From an uncultured Acidobacteriia bacterium (GTDB lineage Bacteria; Acidobacteriota; Terriglobia; Bryobacterales; Bryobacteraceae), in NCBI GenBank assembly GCA_903907865.1, contig CAIVPR010000083.1, positions 1-35,472 of the forward strand: 35,472 nt of DNA, read 5' to 3'. The position numbers and the translations under genes are program-made. The notes under the pieces are model-generated. The model searched no databases and was not told the DNA's origin. It worked only from the letters and a program-made list of their open reading frames with translations. Below, in pieces: positions 6,309 through 14,174 of the stretch. Numbering within the stretch: the first letter of the stretch is position 1; every line of letters starts with the position of its first letter.

Positions 6309-6862
6309 AAGATCAACGGAAGCACGAAATAGGTGGCGATCAAGCCGCCGGCGAAGAAGCCGACCACGGCAATCAACGAAGGTAACTGGAGATCCGCAAG
6401 TCCTGCGATGGCGTGTCCGGAAGTACAGCCCCCGGCATATGCAGTGCCGAAGCCGACGAGAAAACCGCCCACAACGACCGAGACAAAGCCTTTGAGCGTA
6501 AGCAACGCCGACCACGTGAACACCTCTCTCGGAGCGAGTCCAGTGAAGTCGTGAATGCCCAGACTGGCCAAGGCGAGTCGGGTGGGTTCGGAAATCTGGA
6601 TGTCGTGGGAGCCTCCGAAATGCGAGGCGAGGAAGCCGCCCAGCGCGATACCAGCGACGAAGAGAAGGTTCCAGAGGCCGGTTCCCTTCCAATCGTAGCG
6701 GAGGTATTCGATGCGGGTCGGCAGGAGGGCGGAGCACAGGTGCCGCAAGTTGCTGGAAACACCAAAAAGCCGATTGCCGATGATCAAAAGCGCGGGAACG
6801 AACAGTCCGATTGCCGGACCGGCTACGTACCACGGCCAAGGGGTGGAAGCCAAGGCGACCAT
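6305..6862 (-). CDS. YeeE/YedE-family sulfur transport protein, first half-protein
   Basis: 185-residue membrane protein. The ATG at 6862 is chosen because GGGAGG stands at a good distance upstream; the reading frame extends further but without a binding site. The family motif YAGGCTSGHAIAGLADL lies in the C-terminal half, with hydrophobic helices around WYVAGPAIGLFVPALLII, LLFVAGIALGGFL, VVVGGFLVGFGTAY and LIAVVGFFAGGLIATYFVLPL. The conserved Cys in GGCTSGH is thought to pass the sulfur substrate in this family. It forms a two-gene operon with the downstream half-protein (4-bp overlap). A -10-like TATAAA stands about 35 bases upstream (6893-6898, reverse strand). Confidence 0.88.
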   Translation of the reverse strand: MVALASTPWPWYVAGPAIGLFVPALLIIGNRLFGVSSNLRHLCSALLPTRIEYLRYDWKGTGLWNLLFVAGIALGGFLASHFGGSHDIQISEPTRLALASLGIHDFTGLAPREVFTWSALLTLKGFVSVVVGGFLVGFGTAYAGGCTSGHAIAGLADLQLPSLIAVVGFFAGGLIATYFVLPLIL

Positions 6863-7039
6863 CGTTTTACTGCCTCCCAAGAAAAGGTTTAGTTTATAAC
6901 GGGGTGTGCGCCAAGACCAGATGCTGGCGGACGAGGGACGGGAACCGGCACGAAATGGGCGCACGGTTCGACTTCTCGATGAACCACGAGGAGGTCCGGG
7001 TTCTCGCGGGACATTTTCGCCGGAGTGCGGCGTGAGGTG

Positions 7040-7126
7040 CTGCCGGATTGGTGGGTCGAAGTCCCATCGACACTCCCTTGCGGTCGCGGCTCGGAAAAAT
7101 CAGGATGTTACCGAGGCACGACCGCC
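7040..7126 (+). repeat. Dispersed repeat B, copy 2
   Basis: GATTGGTGGGTCGAAGTCCC, CACTCCCTTGCGGTCGCGGC and GATGTTACCGAGGCACGACC in the same order as 2806-2884. The last 22 bases recur exactly at 7292-7313. Confidence 0.7.
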
Positions 7127-7190
7127 TGTTGAAAGTTAACGCTTCGGACCGCCGGGGTGCCGGTTGTAAGATCACCCGGCCCCGGCAGTC

Positions 7191-7239
7191 CGGTTATGCC
7201 AGGCTGAAAGCCTGGCGCAGCCAAGAATGGCTGCCCTAC
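7191..7239 (+). repeat. 49-bp double-hairpin repeat, copy 5
   Basis: Begins CGGTTATG and ends CCCTAC. Stem I is a perfect 8-bp stem GCCAGGCT/AGCCTGGC with a GAA loop. Stem II is GCAGCCA/TGGCTGC with loop AGAA. Confidence 0.85.
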
Positions 7240-7367
7240 ACACGCGTCGCGGTCGCCTTTCAGCCGGATTGGCGGGTCGAAGTCCCATCGATGTTACCGA
7301 GGCACGACCGCAGAGTGAAAACGCGGGATGACTCGCACAAACACTCCCTCGTGGCGGAGCGTTGCCT

Positions 7368-10148
7368 TCACGACAAGAACTGGTCGGGCCTGCGCAGCCA
7401 TTCCGTCGCCTGGGCGGCGTCGCCGGGGTGCGCGATCGCGTAACCCTGCAGCAGGTCGATGCGTTCGTTGCGGAACATTCCCCTCATCTCGCGAGTTTCG
7501 ACTTTGGTCACTGTTAGTTGCGCCCTGAAGACCTGCGCGATACTCTGCACCACGTTGAAGAGCGCATTGAAATTCTGTCGGCTGCTTTTGTCTTCGAGTA
7601 GCTTCGCTTCCAGCTTGATCCCCCGGAATGGAAGTTGGGTCAAGTGGCCGAGAGCGACGAAACCCTGCCCGAAGTTATCGAGATTCGCGCCCACGCCGGC
7701 TTCACGGAGCCTGCGGAGTTTGCGGATCGCATGTCCCACGTCGCGGACAAGAGCCTCTTCCTTGATGTCCAGTCGAAGCCATTGCCAGCCTGTTGCGTAG
7801 CGGGTGCCCAGTTGCTCAATTTGACCCAGCAGATCCTGGGTTGCAAACTCGCACACTCCCACATTCATCGAGACGGGCACCATGGACAAGCCCTCTTTCA
7901 ACCACTGCTGGTACTGCCGGAAAACCGCGTCCATGACCCATTCCCCAACCGCCGGACCGAGCCGCCTTTGTTCCACCAGAGGCATGATTTCCGCCGCCGT
8001 CCGATCTGCGCCCCCAGGTTGGGGCCAGCGCAGGAAAGCTTCAATGCCGCGCAATTCCCCGCTTCGCACATCCACGATGGGCTGGTAGTGGAGTCTGAAC
8101 TCGTCGTCCCGCAGGGCCGCCGCCAGGAGTTCCCCATCCGTGCCGCGCGACCCGGTCGGGCGCATCGCGGGGTTGTAAAGGGAAAACGCGTTCTTGCCCG
8201 CCCGTTTCACCTGGTAAAGCGCGAGATCCGCGTACTCCACCAACTCGCCTTCCTCTACCGTATCCGAAGGGTAGATGGCCACCCCGACGCTGGCTCCGAT
8301 TTCGACCGTGTTTCCGCCAATCCGGTAGGGTCGGGAGACCGACTCGACAATCTTCTCGGCGACTGAAGACACGCTGGCCGGGTCCTGCAACCCCGGCAGC
8401 AGAATGGCGAATTCGTCTCCTCCGAAACGGGCCGCGGTATCGCCCACTCCGATTGTGCTGGTCAAGCGTTTCGCAACCTCAATCAGCACTTGGTCCCCGG
8501 CGGCGTGGCCGAGGGTGTCGTTGACCTGTTTGAATCGATCCAGGTCGATGAGGCAGACGGCGAAGGCATTGTTCCTGATCGTCGAATTCCGGACTTCTTC
8601 GCGCAAACGCCTCTCGAACATGAGCCTGTTGGCGAGGCCGGTAAGCGCATCGTGAAGGGCGACGTGTTCCAGCCGGGCGGTGGTGAGAAGCACCTGCAGG
8701 TCACCATGCATCTTTTCGGCGAACTCAATTTCGCTGTCGGTCCACTTCTCCGAAGTGTTTCTCACCCGTTCGGACCAGACGGCGAACGAATTGCGCGGGG
8801 TCAGCGGGGACGGCTTGCTTTTCGGACTGTCGTCGCCGGCGTCCGGCTTTCCGGCCCAGTTCACGGTCTCAATGACTTCGGGACGCACCACGGCAATGAA
8901 ATCCGCGCTACTGAGGGGGATGAAAAGCACGCCGCTGGCGTTGGCCGACAGCGCCCGATACCGTTGAAGCGCTTCGGGCAGCGAATCATAATAGCTGACG
9001 CCTTCACGCGGAAACCGATCGATGAAATCCCGCAGCGGTATGAGCGAACTCTTATCCGGAACCAGGCCGGCGAAGAAATCCTTCCCTTCGAAACGCAGCC
9101 ATGCACCCCCTGCGCCGAACATCTCGCGGATCATTCCCAAATTCTGCGAGAGCGCGAGCTTCGGTTCATCCCCGGCTCCGGATATTGCCCCTTGCAGTCG
9201 TGATAGTTGCTGGCGCATGCCCGACTGCACGCGCTGTTCCGACAGCGCCTGTAAGTTAGTCAGGTGCAGCGACACCAGGCGCGCCATTTCTTCAAACGCC
9301 AACCGGTCTTCGATCGGCAATTCCTTTGGTGCCAAGTGATGGCATGCGATTAGTCCCCAGAGTTTCCCCGCCACCACGATTGAGAGTGTCAGAGTTGCCT
9401 GAACGCCCATGTTCCTGAGGTACTGAAGGTGAACTGGATGGGCGGAGCGAAGGGCCGAGTAAGTAAGGTCGAGCGGCGGTGCGTCGTCGCTCCATTTGAC
9501 AATCGGGGAGGTGGCTGTGTCCACGTCCACTATGCTGCGCTGCCAATTGACAGTGAACAACCGCCTCGCATTGGGCGGGATATCCGATGCGGGAAACCGG
9601 ATACCGAGGTATCCTGCGACTCCCGGACGGCATCGCTCGGCGGCCACTTGGCCATCCCAGCTGGGCAGGAAGCGATACGTCATGACGCGGTCGTAGCCGG
9701 AGCGGTCATAGACCCAGTCGACGAGAAGCTCGTGGCATTGTTCCGTTGCATTTACGGACGTGAGTTGTTCGACGAAACGGGTTCGCGCCGAATGGTTCCA
9801 CCAACGGGTGGGTGAAGCAACCGCCCGTTCAAATTCGAAGATACGGTGCGCGCCTTGACGGTGTCCAAGTACGATCAACGGCTCGACGCCGGCAAAATCG
9901 CGCCATTCCGGTTTGCCCTCCTGGTCGGCGAGGGAGCGGAGGCGAGGCCATGATTTCGATAGCCACTCGGCACCGGTTCGGCCCAGCAAGCCCTCGGGTT
10001 CGATCCCAAGCAAAACGGCGGAATTTGCCGAGCAGTACTCGATGACATTGCTGTCCGATTGAACGGCGACGAGCACTCCATTCCCCTGGACGCTGCCGAG
10101 GTACTGAAGGACCGCATTCTTACAGTCTCCGAACGGGCCGTCAGCCAT
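7368..10148 (-). CDS. bphP: Bacteriophytochrome with GGDEF and degenerate EAL domains
   Basis: 926 residues in the order PAS (about 10-110), GAF (about 125-300), PHY (about 310-490), GGDEF (about 495-660), EAL (about 670-920). Chromophore features are present: Cys9 near the N-terminus in the biliverdin-attachment position, PASDIP at 186-191, HLQYLRNMG from His240, CHH at 269-271 and the PHY tongue PRNSF at 451-455. GGDEF at 576-580 is intact, but the RxxD inhibitory site upstream is GxxD, so product inhibition is unlikely. The EAL domain keeps Glu703, Asn762, Lys845 and Gln901, but has Asp794 for the first Glu of ExxE, Asn825 for the second Asp of DDFG and Thr881 for the Glu of AEGVE, so phosphodiesterase activity is doubtful. 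It is likely a red/far-red-controlled c-di-GMP synthase. It overlaps the heme oxygenase gene by eight bases. Confidence 0.92.
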   Translation of the reverse strand: MADGPFGDCKNAVLQYLGSVQGNGVLVAVQSDSNVIEYCSANSAVLLGIEPEGLLGRTGAEWLSKSWPRLRSLADQEGKPEWRDFAGVEPLIVLGHRQGAHRIFEFERAVASPTRWWNHSARTRFVEQLTSVNATEQCHELLVDWVYDRSGYDRVMTYRFLPSWDGQVAAERCRPGVAGYLGIRFPASDIPPNARRLFTVNWQRSIVDVDTATSPIVKWSDDAPPLDLTYSALRSAHPVHLQYLRNMGVQATLTLSIVVAGKLWGLIACHHLAPKELPIEDRLAFEEMARLVSLHLTNLQALSEQRVQSGMRQQLSRLQGAISGAGDEPKLALSQNLGMIREMFGAGGAWLRFEGKDFFAGLVPDKSSLIPLRDFIDRFPREGVSYYDSLPEALQRYRALSANASGVLFIPLSSADFIAVVRPEVIETVNWAGKPDAGDDSPKSKPSPLTPRNSFAVWSERVRNTSEKWTDSEIEFAEKMHGDLQVLLTTARLEHVALHDALTGLANRLMFERRLREEVRNSTIRNNAFAVCLIDLDRFKQVNDTLGHAAGDQVLIEVAKRLTSTIGVGDTAARFGGDEFAILLPGLQDPASVSSVAEKIVESVSRPYRIGGNTVEIGASVGVAIYPSDTVEEGELVEYADLALYQVKRAGKNAFSLYNPAMRPTGSRGTDGELLAAALRDDEFRLHYQPIVDVRSGELRGIEAFLRWPQPGGADRTAAEIMPLVEQRRLGPAVGEWVMDAVFRQYQQWLKEGLSMVPVSMNVGVCEFATQDLLGQIEQLGTRYATGWQWLRLDIKEEALVRDVGHAIRKLRRLREAGVGANLDNFGQGFVALGHLTQLPFRGIKLEAKLLEDKSSRQNFNALFNVVQSIAQVFRAQLTVTKVETREMRGMFRNERIDLLQGYAIAHPGDAAQATEWLRRPDQFLS

Positions 10149-10755
10149 GGTGACTCTCCGGTCCGGCTACCGCAAGATGGAGTTCCATGTGGCGAAATGT
10201 CGTGCGCGCGGCCCAAGCGGCATCGGCCAATGCGTTCCGGGTTGCGATCAGGGACAGGCTTCGCAGCAGGTCCGGCCAACTGCTTTGCGGGATCGCGCCG
10301 GGTTTCCAGAAAGATCCAAACTCGTTCAATTCGGTGCCAAAAGCAAGGTCCAGGTGCCGGTAAATCAGGCGGCCGCCGAGTTGGGCACCCTCCACGACGT
10401 ACCTCATCCCCAAATAGGCTGCCTGTGTGCCGGGGGATTGTAAGCGGCCCCGTTCGGGTGCTGGCCGCGAAGTGTCGGGCCCCGCATCCATCGCGGCCAG
10501 ATCACGGTCGATAAACGGGACGCGCGGTATGTACGCCGAGAGACCAGTGGGACACGCCGCGGTTGCCGGTGCAAGGGCCGAGTCTATCTCCTCGTAGGCA
10601 AGCCTGAGGGCTAGCATCGCGGTGCGGTAGAGTTCCCGCGTAAGCCCGGGAGCGGTCAGCGACGTGAGCACCGATCCCCTGTCGACCCGGTTGTGGAGTC
10701 GGCTCGTTGCTTTGCGCAGAAACGCATGGGCCTCGGGGACCTGCTTCGTGAGCAC
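10141..10755 (-). CDS. bphO: Biliverdin-producing heme oxygenase
   Basis: 204 residues of the heme oxygenase fold. The proximal heme ligand region reads LRKATSRLHNRVD, with His21 as expected axial ligand; the distal helix reads YVVEGAQLGGRLIYRHL, matching the Gly-rich helix over the heme. The enzyme opens heme to biliverdin, the chromophore of bacteriophytochromes. It is encoded immediately upstream of the phytochrome gene with an 8-bp overlap (ATGGCTGA), the standard bphO-bphP arrangement, so the photoreceptor and its pigment are made together. The amidase gene lies 88 bases upstream on the same strand and may share its transcript. Confidence 0.9.
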   Translation of the reverse strand: MLTKQVPEAHAFLRKATSRLHNRVDRGSVLTSLTAPGLTRELYRTAMLALRLAYEEIDSALAPATAACPTGLSAYIPRVPFIDRDLAAMDAGPDTSRPAPERGRLQSPGTQAAYLGMRYVVEGAQLGGRLIYRHLDLAFGTELNEFGSFWKPGAIPQSSWPDLLRSLSLIATRNALADAAWAARTTFRHMELHLAVAGPESHHG

Positions 10756-10843
10756 GATGGAATCTTATCACGACAAGCTTCGAGGTATTGGCCGAGTTGT
10801 TTGCGAGCGGTCCGGCTCCGGCCGTCCGAGACACGTAAGCTGC

Positions 10844-12580
10844 CTAAGGGGTTGCGACCGGGGGCACTCGGCGCTTGGTCGCCTGCTCAAAGGCATAGCC
10901 CAGTTCGAGGAGCTTCGGCTCGCTGCAGGCCATGCCGGTGAAGCTGACGCCGAACGGGGACGGTTTCGCCTCGAAGCCGGCGGGAAACGGGGGATTGGCC
11001 GTGTTCGGCACCATGGCGAACGGGACGATCACCGTTGGGTAGCCGGGCTTGGCTGCGATCCCGGCACCGCTGGCACCGGGGAACAGCAGCGCGTCCAGCC
11101 GGTTGGCCTTCATGGCCGCATCGATGCCGTTCGTCCCGGCGAGTTCGAGGTCCTTGGCGCGGTCGTGCTCGTAGCGTGCGCGGTCTCCTTGGACGTCCAT
11201 CTCGTCGGAAATGTCCAACTGCGACTGGCCGAACCGGATGGCACCGGAGCCGATGTGCGTGATGTTCCATTCCCGCAGTTCCGTCAGCGTCTTGACGGGC
11301 GCGGACGGCCCGAGCGTCGCAAGCCAGGCGTTGAAATCGCGCTTCATGCCGTACTTGAGCACCACGGAACAGTTCGCGTCCTTGCCCTTGACGTTGTTGA
11401 GGCCGGAACACTGGCCCCAGAGGGCGAAGTTCTTGTCGGGATCCTGCGTGGAGATGCTGGGGATGTCGACCGGGTCCACGATAACGGCCCCTTGCGCCTT
11501 GAGGACGTCGATAGCCTCGGTCATGGCGCGGGCTTGTTCGGGGGTCAGGGGGTCGGCATTGCCTCCGCGACCACCGCCGCCGCGGCCTCCGCCACCAGCC
11601 GGGGCCGGTTCGGCGCCGAAGCGTTGCGGGAGTTGGGCGCGTTCGTAGAAATAGGCGCGGGGGATACCGATGCGCGCGCCTTTGAGCCCGTCGGGGTGGA
11701 GGAATTTGGTGTAGTCGCGGCCCGGCGGGGGAGTGCAGAGCTTGGTGGCGGCGTCGTTGGGGTCGGCGGCGGGGCTTTCGAGGGCTCCGAGGAGGATGGC
11801 TGCGTCGGTGACGGTCTTCGCCATGGGCCCGGCGGTGTCCTGGTCGGCGGTGATGGGGATGACGCCGTAGCGGCTGATGCGGCCGACGGTGGGCTTGATG
11901 CCGGCCAGCATGTTCTGGTTGGAGGGACTGAGGATGGAGCCGGAGGTTTCACTGCCGACGTTGGCTAGCCAGAAGTTGGCCGCGGTGCCGACGCCGGAAC
12001 TGGAGCCGCCGGTCTGGAGGACGGGGCGACCGTCGTTGAAGCCGTCGCGGGGGTCGCGGCGGGGGTCGTAGGGGTTGAAGCCGAAGCCTCGCATGGCGTT
12101 GTAGTTGCCGGGCATGGGGGTGGGCGCGCCGGCGACCCAGTTGGCGAGTTCGGAGAGGCCGGTTTTGGCGATGACGATGGCCCCGGCGGCGCGGAGGTTC
12201 TTGACAAGGGTGGCGTCATAAGGGGGGACGAAGCCGTCGAATGCGAGCGCGCCGCCGGTGGTGACGATGTCGTGGGTGAGGATGTTGTCCTTGAGGGCGA
12301 TGGGGATGCCGTGCAGAGGACCGCGGGCGCGGCCTTGGGTGCGTTCACGGTCGCGGTCGTCAGCTTCCTTGAGGGCGTTGGGGTTGACGGTGATGATGCA
12401 GTGGAGCTTGTCCTCGTACATGCCGATGCGGGCGAGGTAGAGGGTGACGAGTTCGCGGGAGCTGATGCGTTTCTGGTCGAGCGCGGCGCGGAGTTCGGGG
12501 ATGGTGGCTTCGACGACGTTGAACGGCGCGGCGGCTGCTGCGAGGGCGGGCAGGAGAAAGAGGAGAAGGCTGGATTTCAT
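10844..12580 (-). CDS. Secreted amidase-signature family hydrolase
   Basis: 578 residues with a signal peptide (MKSSLLLFLLPALAAAAAP). The Ser-cisSer-Lys triad of the amidase signature family is visible: Lys97 in GIPIALKDN, the cis-Ser in GGSSSG (191-196) and the nucleophile Ser215 in GSETSGSI. Such enzymes hydrolyse amides; the substrate cannot be read from sequence. A Gly/Arg-rich insert (AGGGGRGGGGRGG) about residue 330 is unusual and probably a surface loop. The ATG at 12580 has GGAG six bases upstream. It precedes bphO by 88 bases on the same strand without obvious functional link. It is not gatA, since it is secreted and has no gatB/gatC neighbours. Confidence 0.88.
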   Translation of the reverse strand: MKSSLLLFLLPALAAAAAPFNVVEATIPELRAALDQKRISSRELVTLYLARIGMYEDKLHCIITVNPNALKEADDRDRERTQGRARGPLHGIPIALKDNILTHDIVTTGGALAFDGFVPPYDATLVKNLRAAGAIVIAKTGLSELANWVAGAPTPMPGNYNAMRGFGFNPYDPRRDPRDGFNDGRPVLQTGGSSSGVGTAANFWLANVGSETSGSILSPSNQNMLAGIKPTVGRISRYGVIPITADQDTAGPMAKTVTDAAILLGALESPAADPNDAATKLCTPPPGRDYTKFLHPDGLKGARIGIPRAYFYERAQLPQRFGAEPAPAGGGGRGGGGRGGNADPLTPEQARAMTEAIDVLKAQGAVIVDPVDIPSISTQDPDKNFALWGQCSGLNNVKGKDANCSVVLKYGMKRDFNAWLATLGPSAPVKTLTELREWNITHIGSGAIRFGQSQLDISDEMDVQGDRARYEHDRAKDLELAGTNGIDAAMKANRLDALLFPGASGAGIAAKPGYPTVIVPFAMVPNTANPPFPAGFEAKPSPFGVSFTGMACSEPKLLELGYAFEQATKRRVPPVATP

Positions 12581-12777
12581 GGGGACTCCGGGAACCGTTT
12601 TGGGATGGAGCGCGGCGGGGCGGGCGCGGACACCGGGCGGGACTTGGCCGGTGACTGTAAGTTTTGGGGGTTGGGGCGGGGCTCGTCAAGGGGTGGTGTG
12701 AGGGGCGGAGACGGTGCGGACTCCGTGCGTCCGATGGAAGCAGGAGTGGTCGAAACGCGGCTCGTAGTCGGGGCAGA

Positions 12778-13029
12778 CTACCGCGCGTTTTCCATCACGG
12801 TCCGCAGGATGCCGTTGATCCTGGCTGAGTAGCCTTTTCCGTACGCCATGAGCCAATCGTAGACGTCCTTGTCGATCCTCGCAGCGACCAGGACCTTCGG
12901 CGACCGGCGAAACTGCGCCAACTGTTCGTCGCTCATCGGGGGGATTTCCGAGTAGTCGATCCCCGAATCGTCCCCCGCCGCCTGCCGGGCGGCAATTCGC
13001 GCGAGAACCGCGTTCTGCTCGTCAGTCAA
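12778..13029 (-). CDS. brnA: BrnA-family antitoxin
   Basis: About 83 residues from a TTG start at 13029: LTDEQNAVLARIAARQAAG, IDYSEIPPMSDEQ, then the ribbon-helix-helix-like end VLVAARIDKDVYDWLMAYGKGYSARINGILRTVM. BrnA neutralises BrnT and represses the shared promoter. No ATG fits: the only nearby alternatives are TTG at 13029 or a CTG further up, and the TTG falls just upstream of the BrnT stop (13022-13024), giving an 8-base overlap and likely translational coupling. No strong ribosome-binding site precedes it, in line with coupling. The start is less certain than the family. Confidence 0.8.
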   Translation of the reverse strand: MTDEQNAVLARIAARQAAGDDSGIDYSEIPPMSDEQLAQFRRSPKVLVAARIDKDVYDWLMAYGKGYSARINGILRTVMENAR

Positions 13030-13321
13030 CGGCTTGTTGAATATAGATACGGCGCTCGCGCTTATCAGCTTCGCGGGCCGAGATGATCCGGATGATTTCT
13101 TCACTGGCATCTTCCAACTCCCTGCGATACACGTGGACGACCAAGAGGACGGCACCGACCGCGCAGCCGATTGCGTGCCATCGCTGCTCACCGGCAACCA
13201 CGCGGTCCATTCGAAACACCACGTTTGGATCGTTGAAAACCTGGGCTGCGGTCCCAAAGGCGAGTCCCTCGTGCTTCCGCTGGTTGATACGGTCCTTTTC
13301 GCCGTCCCACTCGAAGCGCAT
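13022..13321 (-). CDS. brnT: BrnT-family ribonuclease toxin
   Basis: 99 residues matching BrnT: MRFEWDGEKDRINQRKHEGLAF at the start, then VFNDPNVV, RWHAIG and a C-terminal IIRIISAREADKRERR, the EIxRIISAR-type motif of the family. BrnT is a type II toxin that cleaves RNA and inhibits translation. It is first in the operon, followed by overlapping brnA, the usual toxin-first order of this system. A palindromic promoter lies only a few bases before the ATG. Confidence 0.9.
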   Translation of the reverse strand: MRFEWDGEKDRINQRKHEGLAFGTAAQVFNDPNVVFRMDRVVAGEQRWHAIGCAVGAVLLVVHVYRRELEDASEEIIRIISAREADKRERRIYIQQAVD

Positions 13322-13324
13322 CGC

Positions 13325-13339
13325 TATACGAATTGTATA
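13325..13339 (-). promoter_or_regulatory. Palindromic extended -10 promoter and operator of brnTA
   Basis: TATAC-N5-GTATA (13325-13339) is an inverted repeat immediately upstream of the brnT ATG at 13321. On the reverse strand TGTTATACA fits an extended -10 box, which would put transcription start only about six bases before the ATG, a nearly leaderless message. No ribosome-binding site is visible. BrnA or the BrnTA complex binding here would block the promoter, by inference from the autoregulation known for brnTA. Confidence 0.55.
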
Positions 13340-13403
13340 ACAATATCCAGCTGCTGGCGGGCCGAACGAGGTCTACTCCTCCAAACCGTGCCACACTAAG
13401 GTC

Positions 13404-14120
13404 ATGGCGACCGACATCCATCGCCTTGATGGCGTCTACCATCGTGAACGGGGCGCTGGACGACCTAACGGCGCAAGCGGGATTGAGTTCGGCGAGTTTG
13501 CTCTCACCTTTCAGCCAAACAAGATCATAGTCTTCTTGGCGAAGGCCAGTGGCGTTCACTATACGCTCCACTTCGGCAATAAATCCGGCGTCCTCGATTT
13601 GCACCGCACTTCGACCGACCCGAACGGTCAACCCTGTCATGAGAGGCTCTTCGCCATTCGTCACGCAGACATGGCAAGGCTGCTCGGCGAGGCTATCCCT
13701 ACCATGATCGGCATGACTGGACTGTTCCGCCGCCTGAGGCCCGGATGGCTGATTCGCCACAACATCGGCATTGTCAAAGGACTTGAGCTCACTACTGACG
13801 AACAAATCCGTGCAGTGACCTCAAAAATGAAACGGAAGCGTCTCGTCCTCAATGAGGCTTTGGCTCTTGACAATGTTTATGCTCCAATGTACCTCGACGA
13901 TGTATGGAACGGTCCAGATGGATGGTTCTCACTCTTTGCCGGAAGGCGCCGCATTGGTTTGGGCGTTAAGGCAACCGACTCGGCGGGACGCGCTCGGCTA
14001 TTCTGGGTAAAATGCCGCGACCTTGTCCGTTTCTCTGCACGCGCGCAAGGCCAACTCATCGATGCCGTCGGACGCTATTCAATTCCGCCCGACAAATACG
14101 GCTGCTACAACATCGAGTGA
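13404..14120 (+). CDS. Unrecognised 238-residue protein
   Basis: The ATG at 13404 follows an AAGG binding site and the frame has ordinary codon use. No signal peptide or membrane segment is seen. Recognisable only as a soluble protein with segments such as IIVFLAKASGVHYTLHFG, KRKRLVLNEALALDNVYAP, YLDDVWNGPDGWFSLFAG and a C-terminus PDKYGCYNIE. It is transcribed divergently from brnTA; the 64 bases between brnTA's operator and this gene must carry its promoter. It may belong to the same mobile-type patch, but nothing in the sequence shows its job. Confidence 0.65.
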   Translation: MATDIHRLDGVYHRERGAGRPNGASGIEFGEFALTFQPNKIIVFLAKASGVHYTLHFGNKSGVLDLHRTSTDPNGQPCHERLFAIRHADMARLLGEAIPTMIGMTGLFRRLRPGWLIRHNIGIVKGLELTTDEQIRAVTSKMKRKRLVLNEALALDNVYAPMYLDDVWNGPDGWFSLFAGRRRIGLGVKATDSAGRARLFWVKCRDLVRFSARAQGQLIDAVGRYSIPPDKYGCYNIE

Positions 14121-14174
14121 CCGACCGCGATGAACATTTTCAAGAGGTGGGAGGAAGTCTATCGCTAGCCCCTG

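Larger units (their letters stand above)
6863..7367. other. Gene-free repeat region
   Basis: No supported gene. It contains repeat B (7040-7126), the 49-bp element copy 5 (7191-7239) and a shortened second repeat B with GATTGGCGGGTCGAAGTCCC (about 7268-7314). GATGTTACCGAGGCACGACC occurs exactly at both 7104 and 7292. The first 40 bases hold the leader of the YeeE-type operon. Confidence 0.65.

Noticed and set aside
2733-7314. Repeats considered as a CRISPR array
   Set aside because: Copies are scattered at irregular distances, differ in stem sequence and have no unique spacers of constant length. No cas genes are present.
10664-11968. Long forward open frame opposite the amidase gene
   Set aside because: It is the antisense of a strongly supported amidase with triad and signal peptide, and its Gly/Val/Asp-rich translation is typical for high-GC shadow frames.
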